Part shown: piece after piece, positions 34,301-43,044 of the stretch
How positions within the stretch are numbered: position 1 is the first letter of the stretch
How the letters are laid out: each line of letters opens with the position of its first letter
From: CAWBRT01 sp963832365
Lineage (GTDB): Bacteria > Acidobacteriota > Terriglobia > Terriglobales > Acidobacteriaceae
Reading direction: 5' to 3'
Assembly: GCA_963832365.1 (NCBI GenBank)
Contig: CAWHUL010000002.1
Span: 186,001-250,000, forward strand
Length of the DNA: 64,000 nt
Notes under the pieces: generated by a model
Database searches by the model: none
What the model was told of the DNA's origin: nothing
Seen by the model: only the letters and a program-made list of their open reading frames with translations
Position numbers and translations under genes: made by a program

Positions 34301-34453
34301 TTACGAAGCTTCGTCCACCGCACGCTCTTCAATCGCCATGTCCTTGAGTTCGCTTGACTCAAAGATTTCACGGCATTCAAGACATTCAACAAATTCGGTG
34401 TCTTCTTGGCGGGCGACGATTTGCACGCGCGGATGCTGACACGGCTTTTCCAT
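34301..34453 (-). CDS. Small zinc-ribbon-like hypothetical protein
   Basis: A short protein of about 50 residues beginning MEKPCQHPRVQIVARQEDTEFVECLECREIFESSEL: Cys-x-His and Cys-x2-Cys spaced like a zinc ribbon, with an acidic C-terminus. The frame is open upstream to 34501. No partner or clear ribosome site is seen. It is convergent with tsaD. Plausible but unproven. Confidence 0.45.
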   Translation of the reverse strand: MEKPCQHPRVQIVARQEDTEFVECLECREIFESSELKDMAIEERAVDEAS

Positions 34454-34735
34454 GATTCTGCTCGAGGGAAGGTTGGGTGCTACCGGACGGGATGAACTCA
34501 TAGAACGTTTGATCTGATGCCCGGTCGCTACGTGCCGGACAGTCGATTGAGCGGTATTTTAGAGGGAGTCCAAGCAATGTCAAGCAACTTTCGCAAGCGC
34601 CAGCCGGCTCGAATCAGCTTGCTTCAGCGTAGCTGCCCGAACTTCCCATAAAAGTGCCTTGATTGCCTTAGCATTCCACGCGCTTAAGCCGCGTCCTAGG
34701 CCAGAGCTGGCCCGAGTAGCCGATCTTGCGAAGCG

Positions 34736-34759
34736 AATCTGCGACCAAAATTATCGCCA
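34736..34759. promoter_or_regulatory. Candidate iscR operator, distal copy
   Basis: The 24-bp sequence here, starting AATCTGCGACC and ending ATCGCCA, closely matches the reverse complement of the copy at 34848-34871, differing mainly in the central A/T block. Within it GCGA and TCGC are symmetric about that block. It lies about 150 bp before the iscR ATG. An Rrf2-type site is inferred from position. Confidence 0.5.
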
Positions 34760-34847
34760 TTATATAAGTGTTTTAAAATCAATTTGTTATCCGTTATTTT
34801 TCGTTAGAACATAATTGCTTTTCGAGTGCTGACGTGCAACAATCAAT

Positions 34848-34871
34848 TGGCGACTAAAATGGTCGCAGATT
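34848..34871. promoter_or_regulatory. Candidate iscR operator, proximal copy
   Basis: GCGAC-TAAAATG-GTCGC is a perfect 5-bp inverted repeat around an AT core, extended by TGG and AGATT outside. It lies about 33 bp before the iscR ATG, where a repressor would cover the promoter or start. The second copy at 34736 is in the opposite direction. The 88 bp between the copies are very AT-rich (promoter-like). Confidence 0.55.
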
Positions 34872-34903
34872 AAAGACTCGGCACCCTGAGCTACTCTGAC
34901 CGC

Positions 34904-35350
34904 ATGCTGAAACTGACCAAGAAAGCTGACTATGGATTGATCGCCATGAGGCACTTGGCCGAGCACGCCGCCGTCGGCACATGCAGCGCAAAGGATTTGG
35001 CGGAGCTGTACTCGATTCCGCAGGAAGCGCTGGCGAAGATACTGCAACGGTTGAAGAATGCTCGATTGTTAAAGAGCCTCCAGGGCACGAACGGCGGCTA
35101 TGTGCTGGCGCGAGACGCACGGGAGATCACCGCTTTGGAAGTGATCCGGGCGATTGAAGGGCCGCTCTTCATCACCTCCTGCAGCACGACTCGGGGCGAG
35201 TGCGGCCAGAGTGTGCGCTGCACGGTGCGCGAACCGTTGCGCAAGGTGAGCCGCACGATAGAAGAGGTTCTGGGAAAGTTGACGGTCTGGGATTTGACTG
35301 AAAATGCCGAGCAGCAGGATGCGGCCAGCGAACTGGTCACGCTGCGTTGA
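34904..35350 (+). CDS. iscR: Rrf2-family iron-sulfur regulator (IscR-like)
   Basis: A 148-residue transcription regulator that senses Fe-S cluster status. The N-terminal winged helix reads LKLTKKADYGLIAMRHLAEHA, then AKDLAELYSIPQEALAKILQRLKNARLLKSLQGTNGGYVLA. The C-terminal cluster site has three Cys in SCSTTRGECGQSVRC, close to the IscR C-x5-C-x5/6-C pattern. It heads the isc operon, 28 bp before iscS, and two candidate operators precede it. The product probably represses its own operon when it carries a cluster. Confidence 0.92.
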   Translation: MLKLTKKADYGLIAMRHLAEHAAVGTCSAKDLAELYSIPQEALAKILQRLKNARLLKSLQGTNGGYVLARDAREITALEVIRAIEGPLFITSCSTTRGECGQSVRCTVREPLRKVSRTIEEVLGKLTVWDLTENAEQQDAASELVTLR

Positions 35351-35378
35351 ACGAGTTTTGATAAATCAGGAGACGAAC

Positions 35379-36635
35379 ATGGCGGAAGAAAAGAACAATA
35401 GTGCCGGGGTGAAGTTGCCGATTTATATGGATAATCACGCCACCACGCGCGTAGATCCGCGTGTGCTGGATGCGATGCTGCCTTATTTTTCAGACACCTT
35501 CGGCAATGCGGCGAGCCGCAACCACGAGTTTGGATGGGTGGCCGAGCAGGCGGTCGAGCAGGCTCGCGAGCAGGTAGCCAAGCTGATCGGCGCAACAGCG
35601 AAAGAAATTATCTTTACCTCCGGCGCAACTGAAAGCGACAACCTCGCCATTAAGGGCGTGGCCGAGATGTACCGCGAAAAGGGCGACCACATCATTACCC
35701 AGGTCACCGAGCACAAAGCCGTGCTGGACACCTGCAAGAGGCTGGAGAAGCACGGCTTCCGCGTCACTTATTTACCGGTGCAAAAGGATGGCCGCATCGA
35801 TCTCGATGACCTCAAGCGGGCCATGGATGAGAAGACGATTCTGGTCTCGATCATGCACGCGAACAACGAAATTGGCGTGTTGCAGCCAGTCCGGGAAATC
35901 GGCCAGCTTTGCCACGAGCGCGGCGTGTTGTTCCACACGGACGCCGTACAGAGCGTGGGCAAAGTTCCCTTCAACGTTATCGAAGATCATATCGACCTGG
36001 CTTCAATGAGCGGGCACAAGATCTACGGCCCGAAGGGCGTTGGCGCGCTCTACGTTAGGCGCAAGAATCCACGCGTGCAACTGGTCGCCCAGATCGATGG
36101 CGGCGGGCACGAGCGTGGCATGCGTTCCGGCACTTTGAATGTGACCGGCATTGTGGGCTTCGGCAAGGCTTGCGAGATCGCGATGCATGAATTGACTGAG
36201 GAAACGGCAAAGCTCACGCAGTTGCGCGAGCGGCTGAGACAGCAGATTCTCTCGAACCTGGACGAGGTTTATGTCAACGGTTCGATGGAGCATCGCGTTC
36301 CCGGGAACCTCAATATCAGCTTTGCTTATGTCGAGGGCGAGTCGCTGCTGATGGGCATCAACGACATCGCGGTTTCCAGCGGTTCGGCTTGCACCTCGGC
36401 CACGCTCGAGCCCTCTTACGTGCTCAAGGCGCTCGGGACCGGCGACGAACTGGCGCACAGCTCGATTCGCTTCGGCCTTGGACGCTTCAACACGCTGGCC
36501 GAAGTGGACTACGTGGCTAAGCGCGTGGTTGAAACCGTGAGACGGCTTCGCGAGTTGTCGCCGCTCTACGAGATGGCGAAAGATGGCGTCGACCTGAAGA
36601 AAGTGCAGTGGGCAGCCGAACCCAGTTCGCACTGA
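35379..36635 (+). CDS. iscS: Cysteine desulfurase IscS
   Basis: IscS takes sulfur from cysteine for Fe-S cluster assembly. The start at 35379 has CAGGAGA upstream; the open frame extends further but overlaps iscR. Motifs: MDNHATTRVDPRVLDAMLPY, the PLP Lys in DLASMSGHKIYGPKGVGAL, MRSGTLN, and the active-site Cys in VSSGSACTSATLEPSYVL. Length is 418 residues, with a slightly extended N-terminus (AEEKNNSAGVKLP) compared with E. coli (404). iscU, iscA, hscB and hscA follow on the same strand. Confidence 0.97.
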   Translation: MAEEKNNSAGVKLPIYMDNHATTRVDPRVLDAMLPYFSDTFGNAASRNHEFGWVAEQAVEQAREQVAKLIGATAKEIIFTSGATESDNLAIKGVAEMYREKGDHIITQVTEHKAVLDTCKRLEKHGFRVTYLPVQKDGRIDLDDLKRAMDEKTILVSIMHANNEIGVLQPVREIGQLCHERGVLFHTDAVQSVGKVPFNVIEDHIDLASMSGHKIYGPKGVGALYVRRKNPRVQLVAQIDGGGHERGMRSGTLNVTGIVGFGKACEIAMHELTEETAKLTQLRERLRQQILSNLDEVYVNGSMEHRVPGNLNISFAYVEGESLLMGINDIAVSSGSACTSATLEPSYVLKALGTGDELAHSSIRFGLGRFNTLAEVDYVAKRVVETVRRLRELSPLYEMAKDGVDLKKVQWAAEPSSH

Positions 36636-36731
36636 CGACTCAGGCGCTCCAATAAAAATTTGGCGGCGCCCTCAGGCGCGAGGAATCTAAATAGCAGGCG
36701 TAGTAGTACGCGGCCGAGCAGGAGAACATGG

Positions 36732-37151
36732 ATGGCTTACAGCGATAAGGTACTTGATCACTATACAAACCCCCGCAACGTTGGCGCACTCGACAAGGCG
36801 AGCGCCGAGGTTGGCACCGGCCTGGTGGGAGCGCCGGAGTGCGGCGACGTGATGAAGCTGCAAATCAAGATCAACCCTGAGACAAACGTAATCGAAGACG
36901 CGAAGTTCAAGACCTTCGGTTGCGGTTCGGCAATCGCTTCCTCCTCGCTGGCGACGGAGTGGGTCAAGGGAAAGACGGTCGATCAGGCATTGCAGATCAA
37001 GAACAGCGATATCGTTCGTGAGCTGTCTCTGCCCCCGGTGAAGATCCATTGTTCGGTGTTGGCCGAGGATGCCATCAGGGCCGCGATCAGCGATTGGAAG
37101 AAGAAGCAGGGCCGCAATGGCAATGGCAACGGCAACGGTGCCGGCAAGTAG
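36732..37151 (+). CDS. iscU: Iron-sulfur cluster scaffold IscU
   Basis: IscU is the scaffold on which the 2Fe-2S cluster is built. The N-terminus MAYSDKVLDHYTNPRNVGALD is canonical. The three cluster Cys are in GAPECGDVMKLQI, FGCGSAIASSS and KIHCSVLAEDAI. The chaperone-binding LPPVK is present before the third Cys. The product has 139 residues; a Gly/Asn-rich tail (GRNGNGNGNGAGK) follows the usual end. The gap from iscS is about 96 bp. Confidence 0.97.
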   Translation: MAYSDKVLDHYTNPRNVGALDKASAEVGTGLVGAPECGDVMKLQIKINPETNVIEDAKFKTFGCGSAIASSSLATEWVKGKTVDQALQIKNSDIVRELSLPPVKIHCSVLAEDAIRAAISDWKKKQGRNGNGNGNGAGK

Positions 37152-37228
37152 TTCCACCCGCGCCTGGGCTCCGCGGTGGAGGAAGGAAGTTTTGGCGCGG
37201 TGCAGCTGACACCGTGCTCTGGAGGCGC

Positions 37229-37600
37229 ATGACGAACACAAACCAACCCGTACAGGCAGCAACGCCCGCTAAGGGCATAGAGGTTACGCCGAAAGCGATC
37301 GAGCACATCCGGATGGCCATGGCCAAGGAAGGCATATCGGCCGCCGAGGGTGGACTTCGCCTCGGTGTGCAGGGCGGCGGTTGTTCGGGGATGAGCTACC
37401 TGATTCGTTTCGACTCGCAGCCACGTGAGCGGGACAGGGTCTTCCAGTTCGACGACGTGCGCGTTTTCATCGATCCGAAGTCATTTGTATATCTCCACGG
37501 CATGACGCTCGATTGGACGGAGACATTGATGCACAGCGGGTTCGCTTTCATCAATCCGAACGCGCAGAAGAGCTGCGGATGCGGCACTTCTTTCTCGTAG
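37229..37600 (+). CDS. iscA: A-type iron-sulfur carrier IscA
   Basis: IscA carries Fe-S clusters to target proteins. The 123-residue product has the A-type signature: VTPKAIEHIRMAMAKEG, LRLGVQGGGCSGMSYLIRF with the first Cys, and NPNAQKSCGCGTSFS with the C-terminal CxC pair. The ATG at 37229 follows GGAGGCGC. The N-terminal 15 residues (TNTNQPVQAATPAKG) are a short extension. It is in operon order between iscU and hscB. Confidence 0.96.
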   Translation: MTNTNQPVQAATPAKGIEVTPKAIEHIRMAMAKEGISAAEGGLRLGVQGGGCSGMSYLIRFDSQPRERDRVFQFDDVRVFIDPKSFVYLHGMTLDWTETLMHSGFAFINPNAQKSCGCGTSFS

Positions 37601-37767
37601 GCAGTTTCGAGTAGATTGTCACCCGGCGTGTCTCGGCGGAGGCGAAGTGTGTCCCCCGTTGCATGCGAAGAGCGCGCCGACAGTCTGCTATCCGCGATAT
37701 GCTTACTGAACCGGCCTGATAGCAATTTTTCCCTTGCAACTCGAAAGTGTGGTCTGGAAACCAGCTT

Positions 37768-38514
37768 ATGATGATTCAAAAACCGACAGCGATATCCGTC
37801 GAAAAGGAATCCGGGAAGGGGCATCAGTGCTGGTCGTGTGGCGACATGCGCGCCGCCCACTTTTGCGATTCCTGCGGCCATTTGCAACCGCCGCATCCGG
37901 CGGACTTCTTTTCCTTCTTCGGATTGCCGCACAAGCTCAATATCGAGCTATCGTTTCTGGAGCATGAGTTCCATGCGCTGAGCCGCAAACTTCATCCCGA
38001 CACCTATGTCCTTTTCAGTTCGCAAGAGCAGTCCTGGAGCCTGGAAAAGAGTTCGCAGCTCAATGACGCTTACCGGACGCTGCGCGATCCGATTTCGCGA
38101 ACCGAATATCTGCTCAAAAAAGAGGGTGTTGAGCTGGATGAGCAGTCGAAGCGTGCGACCGAGAAAGCTCGTTCCACCGGCACTTTGAAGAAACAAGGGG
38201 TGCCTCCGGATATGCTGGAGGAAGTTTTTGAGCTGAACATGCAGCTTGAAGAAGCCCGCATGAACAAGCAGGCCGGCGAGCGCGACCCGGCGCTGAGCGG
38301 CGAACTGCAAAACACGAAACGCCACTTAGAACAGAAGCACGAGGCTCTGATGAGCGAACTGAAAGAGTGCTGGAACGAGTGGGACGCGATGATCGACCGC
38401 GGAGGGCAGGACGAAGATCGCACGATCCTGTGCGACAGAATGGTCGATGTGCTGAACCGCCGCAGCTACATCCGTAACCTCGTGCGCGATGTGAACGAAG
38501 TCCTGGAAGATTGA
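37768..38514 (+). CDS. hscB: Co-chaperone HscB with an N-terminal four-Cys motif
   Basis: HscB is the J-protein that brings IscU to HscA. The J-domain holds the HPD motif in LSRKLHPDTYVLF, and the C-terminal three-helix domain is ELNMQLEEARM...LKECWNEWDAM. In front lies QCWSCGDMRAAHFCDSCGHLQPP (two CxxC), like the zinc site of human HSC20 and unlike E. coli HscB. Starts at 37768 or 37771 are both plausible; the frame is open from 37747. Length is about 248, compared with 171 in E. coli. The middle includes an insertion rich in Lys and Ser (residues 125-150). Confidence 0.93.
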   Translation: MMIQKPTAISVEKESGKGHQCWSCGDMRAAHFCDSCGHLQPPHPADFFSFFGLPHKLNIELSFLEHEFHALSRKLHPDTYVLFSSQEQSWSLEKSSQLNDAYRTLRDPISRTEYLLKKEGVELDEQSKRATEKARSTGTLKKQGVPPDMLEEVFELNMQLEEARMNKQAGERDPALSGELQNTKRHLEQKHEALMSELKECWNEWDAMIDRGGQDEDRTILCDRMVDVLNRRSYIRNLVRDVNEVLED

Positions 38515-38593
38515 TAAGACGGTCGAACTTGCGCCACGACAACTGAGCGAAAGGCAAAGACGCAGCCTCAATACAAGAGCAACCCCGTTTATC

Positions 38594-40495
38594 ATGTCAA
38601 ACGAACGCGTAGTCGGTATCGATCTAGGAACCACGAATTCGCTCGTCGCCTTCATGCATTCGGAGAGTCCAGTCATTATTCCGGGCGAAGACGGATTGAA
38701 CCTCGTGCCATCGCTGGTCGCGCTCGACGCTGAGTCCCATATCGTCATCGGCAATGCCGCGCAGAAATACCTCGCCTCGACTCCCGATCGCGCCGTGTAC
38801 TCGGTTAAGCGCCTGATGGGCCGCGATCTCGAAGATGTCCATGACGAACTGAAGCTATTTCCTTTCCGGCTAGCCGACGATCTCGTTGCCGGCGAAGTGC
38901 TGCGCATCAAACTGGGCGAGCGCAGCTACACTCCGCCGGAAATATCGGCCCACATTCTGCGCCAGCTCAAGCGCAATGCCGAGCGCTTCTTCAGCGGACC
39001 CGTCAAACAGGCGGTTATTACCGTTCCCGCTTATTTCAACGATGCACAGCGGCAGGCGACGAAGGATGCGGGCCGCATCGCTGGTCTCGATGTGCTGCGC
39101 CTGGTGAACGAACCAACTGCCGCTTCGCTCGCTTACGGCCTTCACCAGAAGAAGAACGGAACCATCGCTGTCTACGATCTGGGTGGCGGCACATTCGACA
39201 TTTCGATCCTAAAGTTGAGCGACGGCATTTTCGAAGTCAGGGCCACCAATGGAGATACGCATCTCGGCGGCGACGACATTGACAATCTGCTGATTGCCAT
39301 TGCGCTCGACGACATTCAGGGCGACCTTGGCCTCGATCTTCGCAACAATGGCGAGGCCGTGCAGTTGATTCGCCACGCCGTTATCGATGCCAAGATTGCG
39401 CTCTCGACGAATCCGTCTACAACCATTGGCGTCACGCTGCCGGACGGACACAAGTACCAACGGGAAATTACGCGCGCGCAGTTCGAGCAACTGATACGTC
39501 CGGTCATCGAGCGTACCGCCGGTCCATGCAAGCAGGCGATGAAAGACGCGGCATTGAAGCCCGAACAAATCGACGAGGTTGTTCTCGTCGGCGGGTCCAC
39601 CCGCATTCCGCTGGTGCGGCAATTGGTTCGCGATTTGTTCAAACGCGAGCCGCATTGCGAACTCAACCCCGATGAAGTGGTCGCTCTGGGCGCAGCCGTC
39701 CAAGCCAACATCCTTGCCGGCGGGTCGCAGGCGACGCAGGAAATGCTGTTGCTCGATGTGACTCCGCTTTCGCTCGGCATCGAGGCGCTTGGCGGCGTGG
39801 TAGCCAGGATTATTCATCGCAATTCAACCATCCCGGCTTCGGCAACCGAGCATTTCACCACTGGCGTGGACGGCCAGACCAGCGTCGCCATTCATGTGGT
39901 GCAGGGCGAGCGCGAATTGGCGAAGGATTGCCGCTCGCTGGCGCGGTTTGATTTGAAAGGCGTTCCGCCGATGCCGGCTGGGCTTCCGCGCGTCGAGGTG
40001 CGGTTCCTGATCGATGCCAACGGAATCCTGCACGTCTCCGCCCGTGAGCAGCGCAGCGGCAAAGAGGCGGAAATAGAGGTGCAGCCCAGTTACGGACTCT
40101 CCGACGAGCAGGTCGAGAACATGATTCTCGAATCGTTCGATTACGCCGAGAAAGACTTGCTCGATCGACAGTTGATCGAGGCGCGCAACGAGGCCGAGAC
40201 GATTTTAGCCGCTCTGAAGAAAGGCAAGCAGAGCCCGGCCTTCCAGCAGCTTGCTCCGCCGGAGCGCGAACAGGTCTGGCTGTGCGAAAGGGAGCTGAAA
40301 ACTGCCAGATTACAGGACGATCCACGGAAGGTGCGCGCCGCAATCGACGCTCTGAACCAGGCAACGCTCCGTTTGGCCGAACTGATGATGGATACAGCGG
40401 TCAGCTCGGCTCTCAAAGGCAAAACCATGGAGAATGCCGATGTTGGCGAAGGTCCATCGGCGCCGCATCCCATCGGCAAGGCGGAATTCGAGTAA
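38594..40495 (+). CDS. hscA: Fe-S assembly chaperone HscA (Hsp70)
   Basis: HscA is the Hsp70 that releases clusters from IscU using ATP. The 633-residue product has VVGIDLGTTNSLVAF, PAYFNDAQRQATKDAGRIAGLDVLRLVNEPTAASLAYGL, YDLGGGTFDISIL and VVLVGGSTRIPLVRQLVRDLF. The substrate domain includes LLLDVTPLSLGIEALGGVV and EVRFLIDANGILHVSAREQRSGKEAEIEV. The C-terminal tail is shorter than in DnaK. It is in the standard isc position after hscB, separated by 79 bp. Confidence 0.96.
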   Translation: MSNERVVGIDLGTTNSLVAFMHSESPVIIPGEDGLNLVPSLVALDAESHIVIGNAAQKYLASTPDRAVYSVKRLMGRDLEDVHDELKLFPFRLADDLVAGEVLRIKLGERSYTPPEISAHILRQLKRNAERFFSGPVKQAVITVPAYFNDAQRQATKDAGRIAGLDVLRLVNEPTAASLAYGLHQKKNGTIAVYDLGGGTFDISILKLSDGIFEVRATNGDTHLGGDDIDNLLIAIALDDIQGDLGLDLRNNGEAVQLIRHAVIDAKIALSTNPSTTIGVTLPDGHKYQREITRAQFEQLIRPVIERTAGPCKQAMKDAALKPEQIDEVVLVGGSTRIPLVRQLVRDLFKREPHCELNPDEVVALGAAVQANILAGGSQATQEMLLLDVTPLSLGIEALGGVVARIIHRNSTIPASATEHFTTGVDGQTSVAIHVVQGERELAKDCRSLARFDLKGVPPMPAGLPRVEVRFLIDANGILHVSAREQRSGKEAEIEVQPSYGLSDEQVENMILESFDYAEKDLLDRQLIEARNEAETILAALKKGKQSPAFQQLAPPEREQVWLCERELKTARLQDDPRKVRAAIDALNQATLRLAELMMDTAVSSALKGKTMENADVGEGPSAPHPIGKAEFE

Positions 40496-40526
40496 CTGCA
40501 TCACGAGTCGAATGACTTATTGGGAG

Positions 40527-40624
40527 ATGTCATTCTGAGCCGGAGCGTCAGCGGAGGCGAAGAATCTATGTATTTCGGTTTAGGGGAAATGCATAGATCC
40601 TTCGCTGTCGCTCAGGATGACATC
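40527..40624. repeat. Long inverted repeat, family C, inside the isc operon
   Basis: GATGTCATTCTGAGC at the left pairs with GCTCAGGATGACATC at the right, with further pairing through AGAATCTATG and CATAGATCCTT towards the centre. The whole forms a stem of about 40 bp with bulges. It sits between hscA and the ferredoxin gene, so a transcript reading through would carry a strong hairpin. Related pieces lie at 60867 and 62118. Confidence 0.8.
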
Positions 40625-40704
40625 CGAAAGAGGGCAAGACGCATTCAAGTAACGCCCCACTTTGATTGACGCCTTTGCCTTTGTTCACATCTGTTGAGGT
40701 TGGC

Positions 40705-41133
40705 ATGGAAGATCAAGATACGCATTCGAACAATAACGTTGCTGCCGCTATCGTCGAGCCCGGCGCGAACACTGTTCGCGTGACTTTTTTGCCCGGCAAC
40801 GAGTCGTTCGAATACGAGCACGGCAGCCTTCCTTACCAGGAACACGGCAAGCCGGAGTCGCTGCTGGATGTGGCGATTAATTTCGGGGTTCACCTTGAGC
40901 ATGCCTGCGGTGGCAACTGCGCTTGCACAACCTGCCACGTGGTGGTTCGCAAGGGCAAGGAACTGCTTAGCGAGATCGATGATGACGAGGCCGACCGGCT
41001 CGATATGGCCGCCGACCTGCAACTGAATTCGCGCCTTGGCTGTCAGGTGCAGATCGTCAAGCCTGGAGAAATTGTCGTCGAAATCCCCTCATGGAACCGC
41101 AACTACGTCTCCGAGAGCGGCGATCCGAAATAA
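40705..41133 (+). CDS. fdx: 2Fe-2S ferredoxin of the isc operon
   Basis: This is an electron carrier for cluster assembly. The 142-residue product holds the adrenodoxin-type motif HACGGNCACTTCHVVV (C-x5-C-x2-C) and the last Cys in LNSRLGCQVQIVKPG, followed by VVEIPSWNRNYV. The ATG at 40705 (MEDQDTHSNNNV) gives a 30-residue polar lead before the fold; the open frame begins at 40666. It lies after the family C hairpin. Confidence 0.94.
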   Translation: MEDQDTHSNNNVAAAIVEPGANTVRVTFLPGNESFEYEHGSLPYQEHGKPESLLDVAINFGVHLEHACGGNCACTTCHVVVRKGKELLSEIDDDEADRLDMAADLQLNSRLGCQVQIVKPGEIVVEIPSWNRNYVSESGDPK

Positions 41134-41231
41134 GTTCGGATGAGGGAAACTTTCAGGTGGAGCTCGGGTTTCAGAAACTTTGGGCTGGAACTCGGGTTCT
41201 TATCTGAAACACGATCAAGGGGAAGGAAACA

Positions 41232-41450
41232 ATGGCGACCGAGCTTCGTTGGGGCGATGCTGAAGATCTCGGAATTTTACTGGCTGATAAATTTCCCACT
41301 CAAAACCCCTTGGAAGTCCGCTTTACCGAACTGCACCGCATGATCACCGAATTGCCGGTGTTCGCAGACGATCCGAAAACTTCGAATGAAGCCAAACTGG
41401 AAGCCATTCAAATGGCGTGGTACGAGGAGTGGACCGATCGCCAAGAGTGA
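41232..41450 (+). CDS. iscX: Fe-S assembly protein IscX
   Basis: IscX is a small acidic protein (72 residues) that binds IscS and modulates cluster assembly. The sequence matches the family: LRWGDAEDLGILLADKFPTQNPLEVRFTELHRMITELPVFADDP and the end AIQMAWYEEWTDRQE. GGGAAGG precedes the ATG. It closes the isc operon. The 98 bp before it contain a short direct repeat, CTCGGGTT. Confidence 0.95.
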   Translation: MATELRWGDAEDLGILLADKFPTQNPLEVRFTELHRMITELPVFADDPKTSNEAKLEAIQMAWYEEWTDRQE

Positions 41451-41792
41451 ATTTCTCCTCTCGGCACGCGCACTAAGTCTCACCTGACCTAATCCAATTT
41501 GGAACTCAGCCCACCTCATAAAGGTTTTGTTTCAATCGCTTGGCTGTCCTCTGCACAGTACCCCTTACGGCCAAGAAATCGCTCTGAATATCACAGACTT
41601 TGAGCTGGATCATGGACTACATTGGGCCCAAGATCAGCATTACGGCCGATGAACGTGGCTGCTCAGACTTGGGAGAGTTTGGCAGCGTGTGGAGCCGCGG
41701 AAATTCAGCGGTTCCTAAAGGCCAGTTGTCGCTATTGAAGTGAACTGTTTTGCCTTGGGTGTGGGATGGGCTCCGCACGAAAGGGGGCAGCT

Positions 41793-41981
41793 ATGACTAC
41801 CACATTTCCGGCGACGATAACGACGTTAGAGGAATTGCGTTTGCTCGAGCAAGAGAAGCGGTCTGGTAGGCGGTTTGAATGTGATTCAATGGCCGCAGTC
41901 TTCGATGAGTTCGACGTTATCAGGGCACATGGCTTGGGTGTGACATTGAAAGAGGGCGGTGGGCAATGGCCGCCCAGCTAG
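41793..41981 (+). CDS. Small hypothetical protein
   Basis: A 62-residue frame beginning MTTTFPATITTLEELRLLEQEKRSGRRFECDSMAAVFDEFD. GGGGG lies 6 bases before the ATG at 41793, which favours translation. The content is Glu/Leu-rich at first and ends with GGGQWPPS. No homology is recognised. It stands alone between iscX and the convergent hbd gene. The gap 41451-41792 shows nothing else. Confidence 0.4.
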   Translation: MTTTFPATITTLEELRLLEQEKRSGRRFECDSMAAVFDEFDVIRAHGLGVTLKEGGGQWPPS

Positions 41982-42053
41982 CCGGGTGACATAGAGGCAG
42001 TGGCGAAACGCGCCACGCGATACGGTGGCTCGGCAAATCGAAACTTTAGAACT

Positions 42054-43001
42054 CTATCCGTTGGACTGCAGAAACTTCAGCAGGCTGACAAGCTGTTGAT
42101 TCTTGCGTTGAACAATCTCGGTGCGATTCTGGTTTGTCCAGTCGTAGTACCCCTTGCCGGTTTTCAATCCCAGTTCACCCTCAGCCACTTTGTCCCGCAG
42201 CAGCGGCGGAGGCTCCTGCATGGTGGAAAGATCAGGGAAGAGTGTGATCTCCGAGCCTAGCTGAGTATCAAGCCCATTCAGATCGCGTTGCTCAAAGAGA
42301 CCGGAGAACAGCAATCGCAGGGCAAAGCTGTTCTTGAGCGCCGCATCGACGCTTTCGACGCTGGCTATACCCTCCTGCACCATGTGCATGGCTTCGCGCA
42401 TCATGGCGTGTTGCAGGCGGTTGCCGAGAAAGCCAGGCACGTCCTTGAGGACGTGCACCGGTTTCTTGCCGGCCGCTGTCAGGCAGTTCATCACTGCTTC
42501 CAGCACATTTGGGGCGGTGCGCTCGGTGGTAACCACCTCGACCAGCGGAATCAACTGCGGGGGATTCCAGAAGTGGGTTCCGATCACCCGCTCAGGATGC
42601 TGCGAAAAACCGGACAGCGTGGTGATCGGAATGGCTGAGGTATTGCTCGCGAAGATCGTCTCCGGCTTCGACATGAGGTCGAGCCGCTCGAACATCTGCC
42701 GCTTGATCTCGACCTTTTCTGGGATAGCCTCGAAGACCAGATCGGCCGCTGCCACAGCTTCGTCGAGTCCGCTGGCAAAGGTGAGATTCTCTTTGGCTGA
42801 AGTGGCCTGAGCCTTCGTGATCAGGCCGCTCTTCAGCAGCATCTCAACACTGCTCTCGATGCGCGCGCGCGCATTTTCAAGCACTGCCGGCATGCTGTCG
42901 GTCAGACTGACCCGATGGCCCGCCTGGGCAAGAACCTGTGCGATGCCATGCCCCATAATGCCCGCGCCAATTACCGCAATCCGATTTATCTGCTGACCCA
43001 T
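42054..43001 (-). CDS. 3-hydroxyacyl-CoA dehydrogenase
   Basis: A 315-residue NAD enzyme of fatty-acid oxidation or butanoate metabolism. The Rossmann start INRIAVIGAGIMGHGIAQVLAQAGH is clear, as are FEAIPEKVEIKRQMF and FASNTSAIPITTLSGFSQHPERVIGTHFWNP, which holds the catalytic His. FLGNRLQHAMMREAMHMVQEGIASVESVD follows, and the C-terminal helical domain closes with KTGKGYYDW. AAAGG is placed before the ATG. It is followed by nothing on its strand and preceded by an MFS gene 43 bp away, possibly co-transcribed. Confidence 0.95.
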   Translation of the reverse strand: MGQQINRIAVIGAGIMGHGIAQVLAQAGHRVSLTDSMPAVLENARARIESSVEMLLKSGLITKAQATSAKENLTFASGLDEAVAAADLVFEAIPEKVEIKRQMFERLDLMSKPETIFASNTSAIPITTLSGFSQHPERVIGTHFWNPPQLIPLVEVVTTERTAPNVLEAVMNCLTAAGKKPVHVLKDVPGFLGNRLQHAMMREAMHMVQEGIASVESVDAALKNSFALRLLFSGLFEQRDLNGLDTQLGSEITLFPDLSTMQEPPPLLRDKVAEGELGLKTGKGYYDWTNQNRTEIVQRKNQQLVSLLKFLQSNG

Positions 43002-43044
43002 TTCAAGTACCTTTTCTCCCGTTCGACTTCGTTCCTACATCCAT

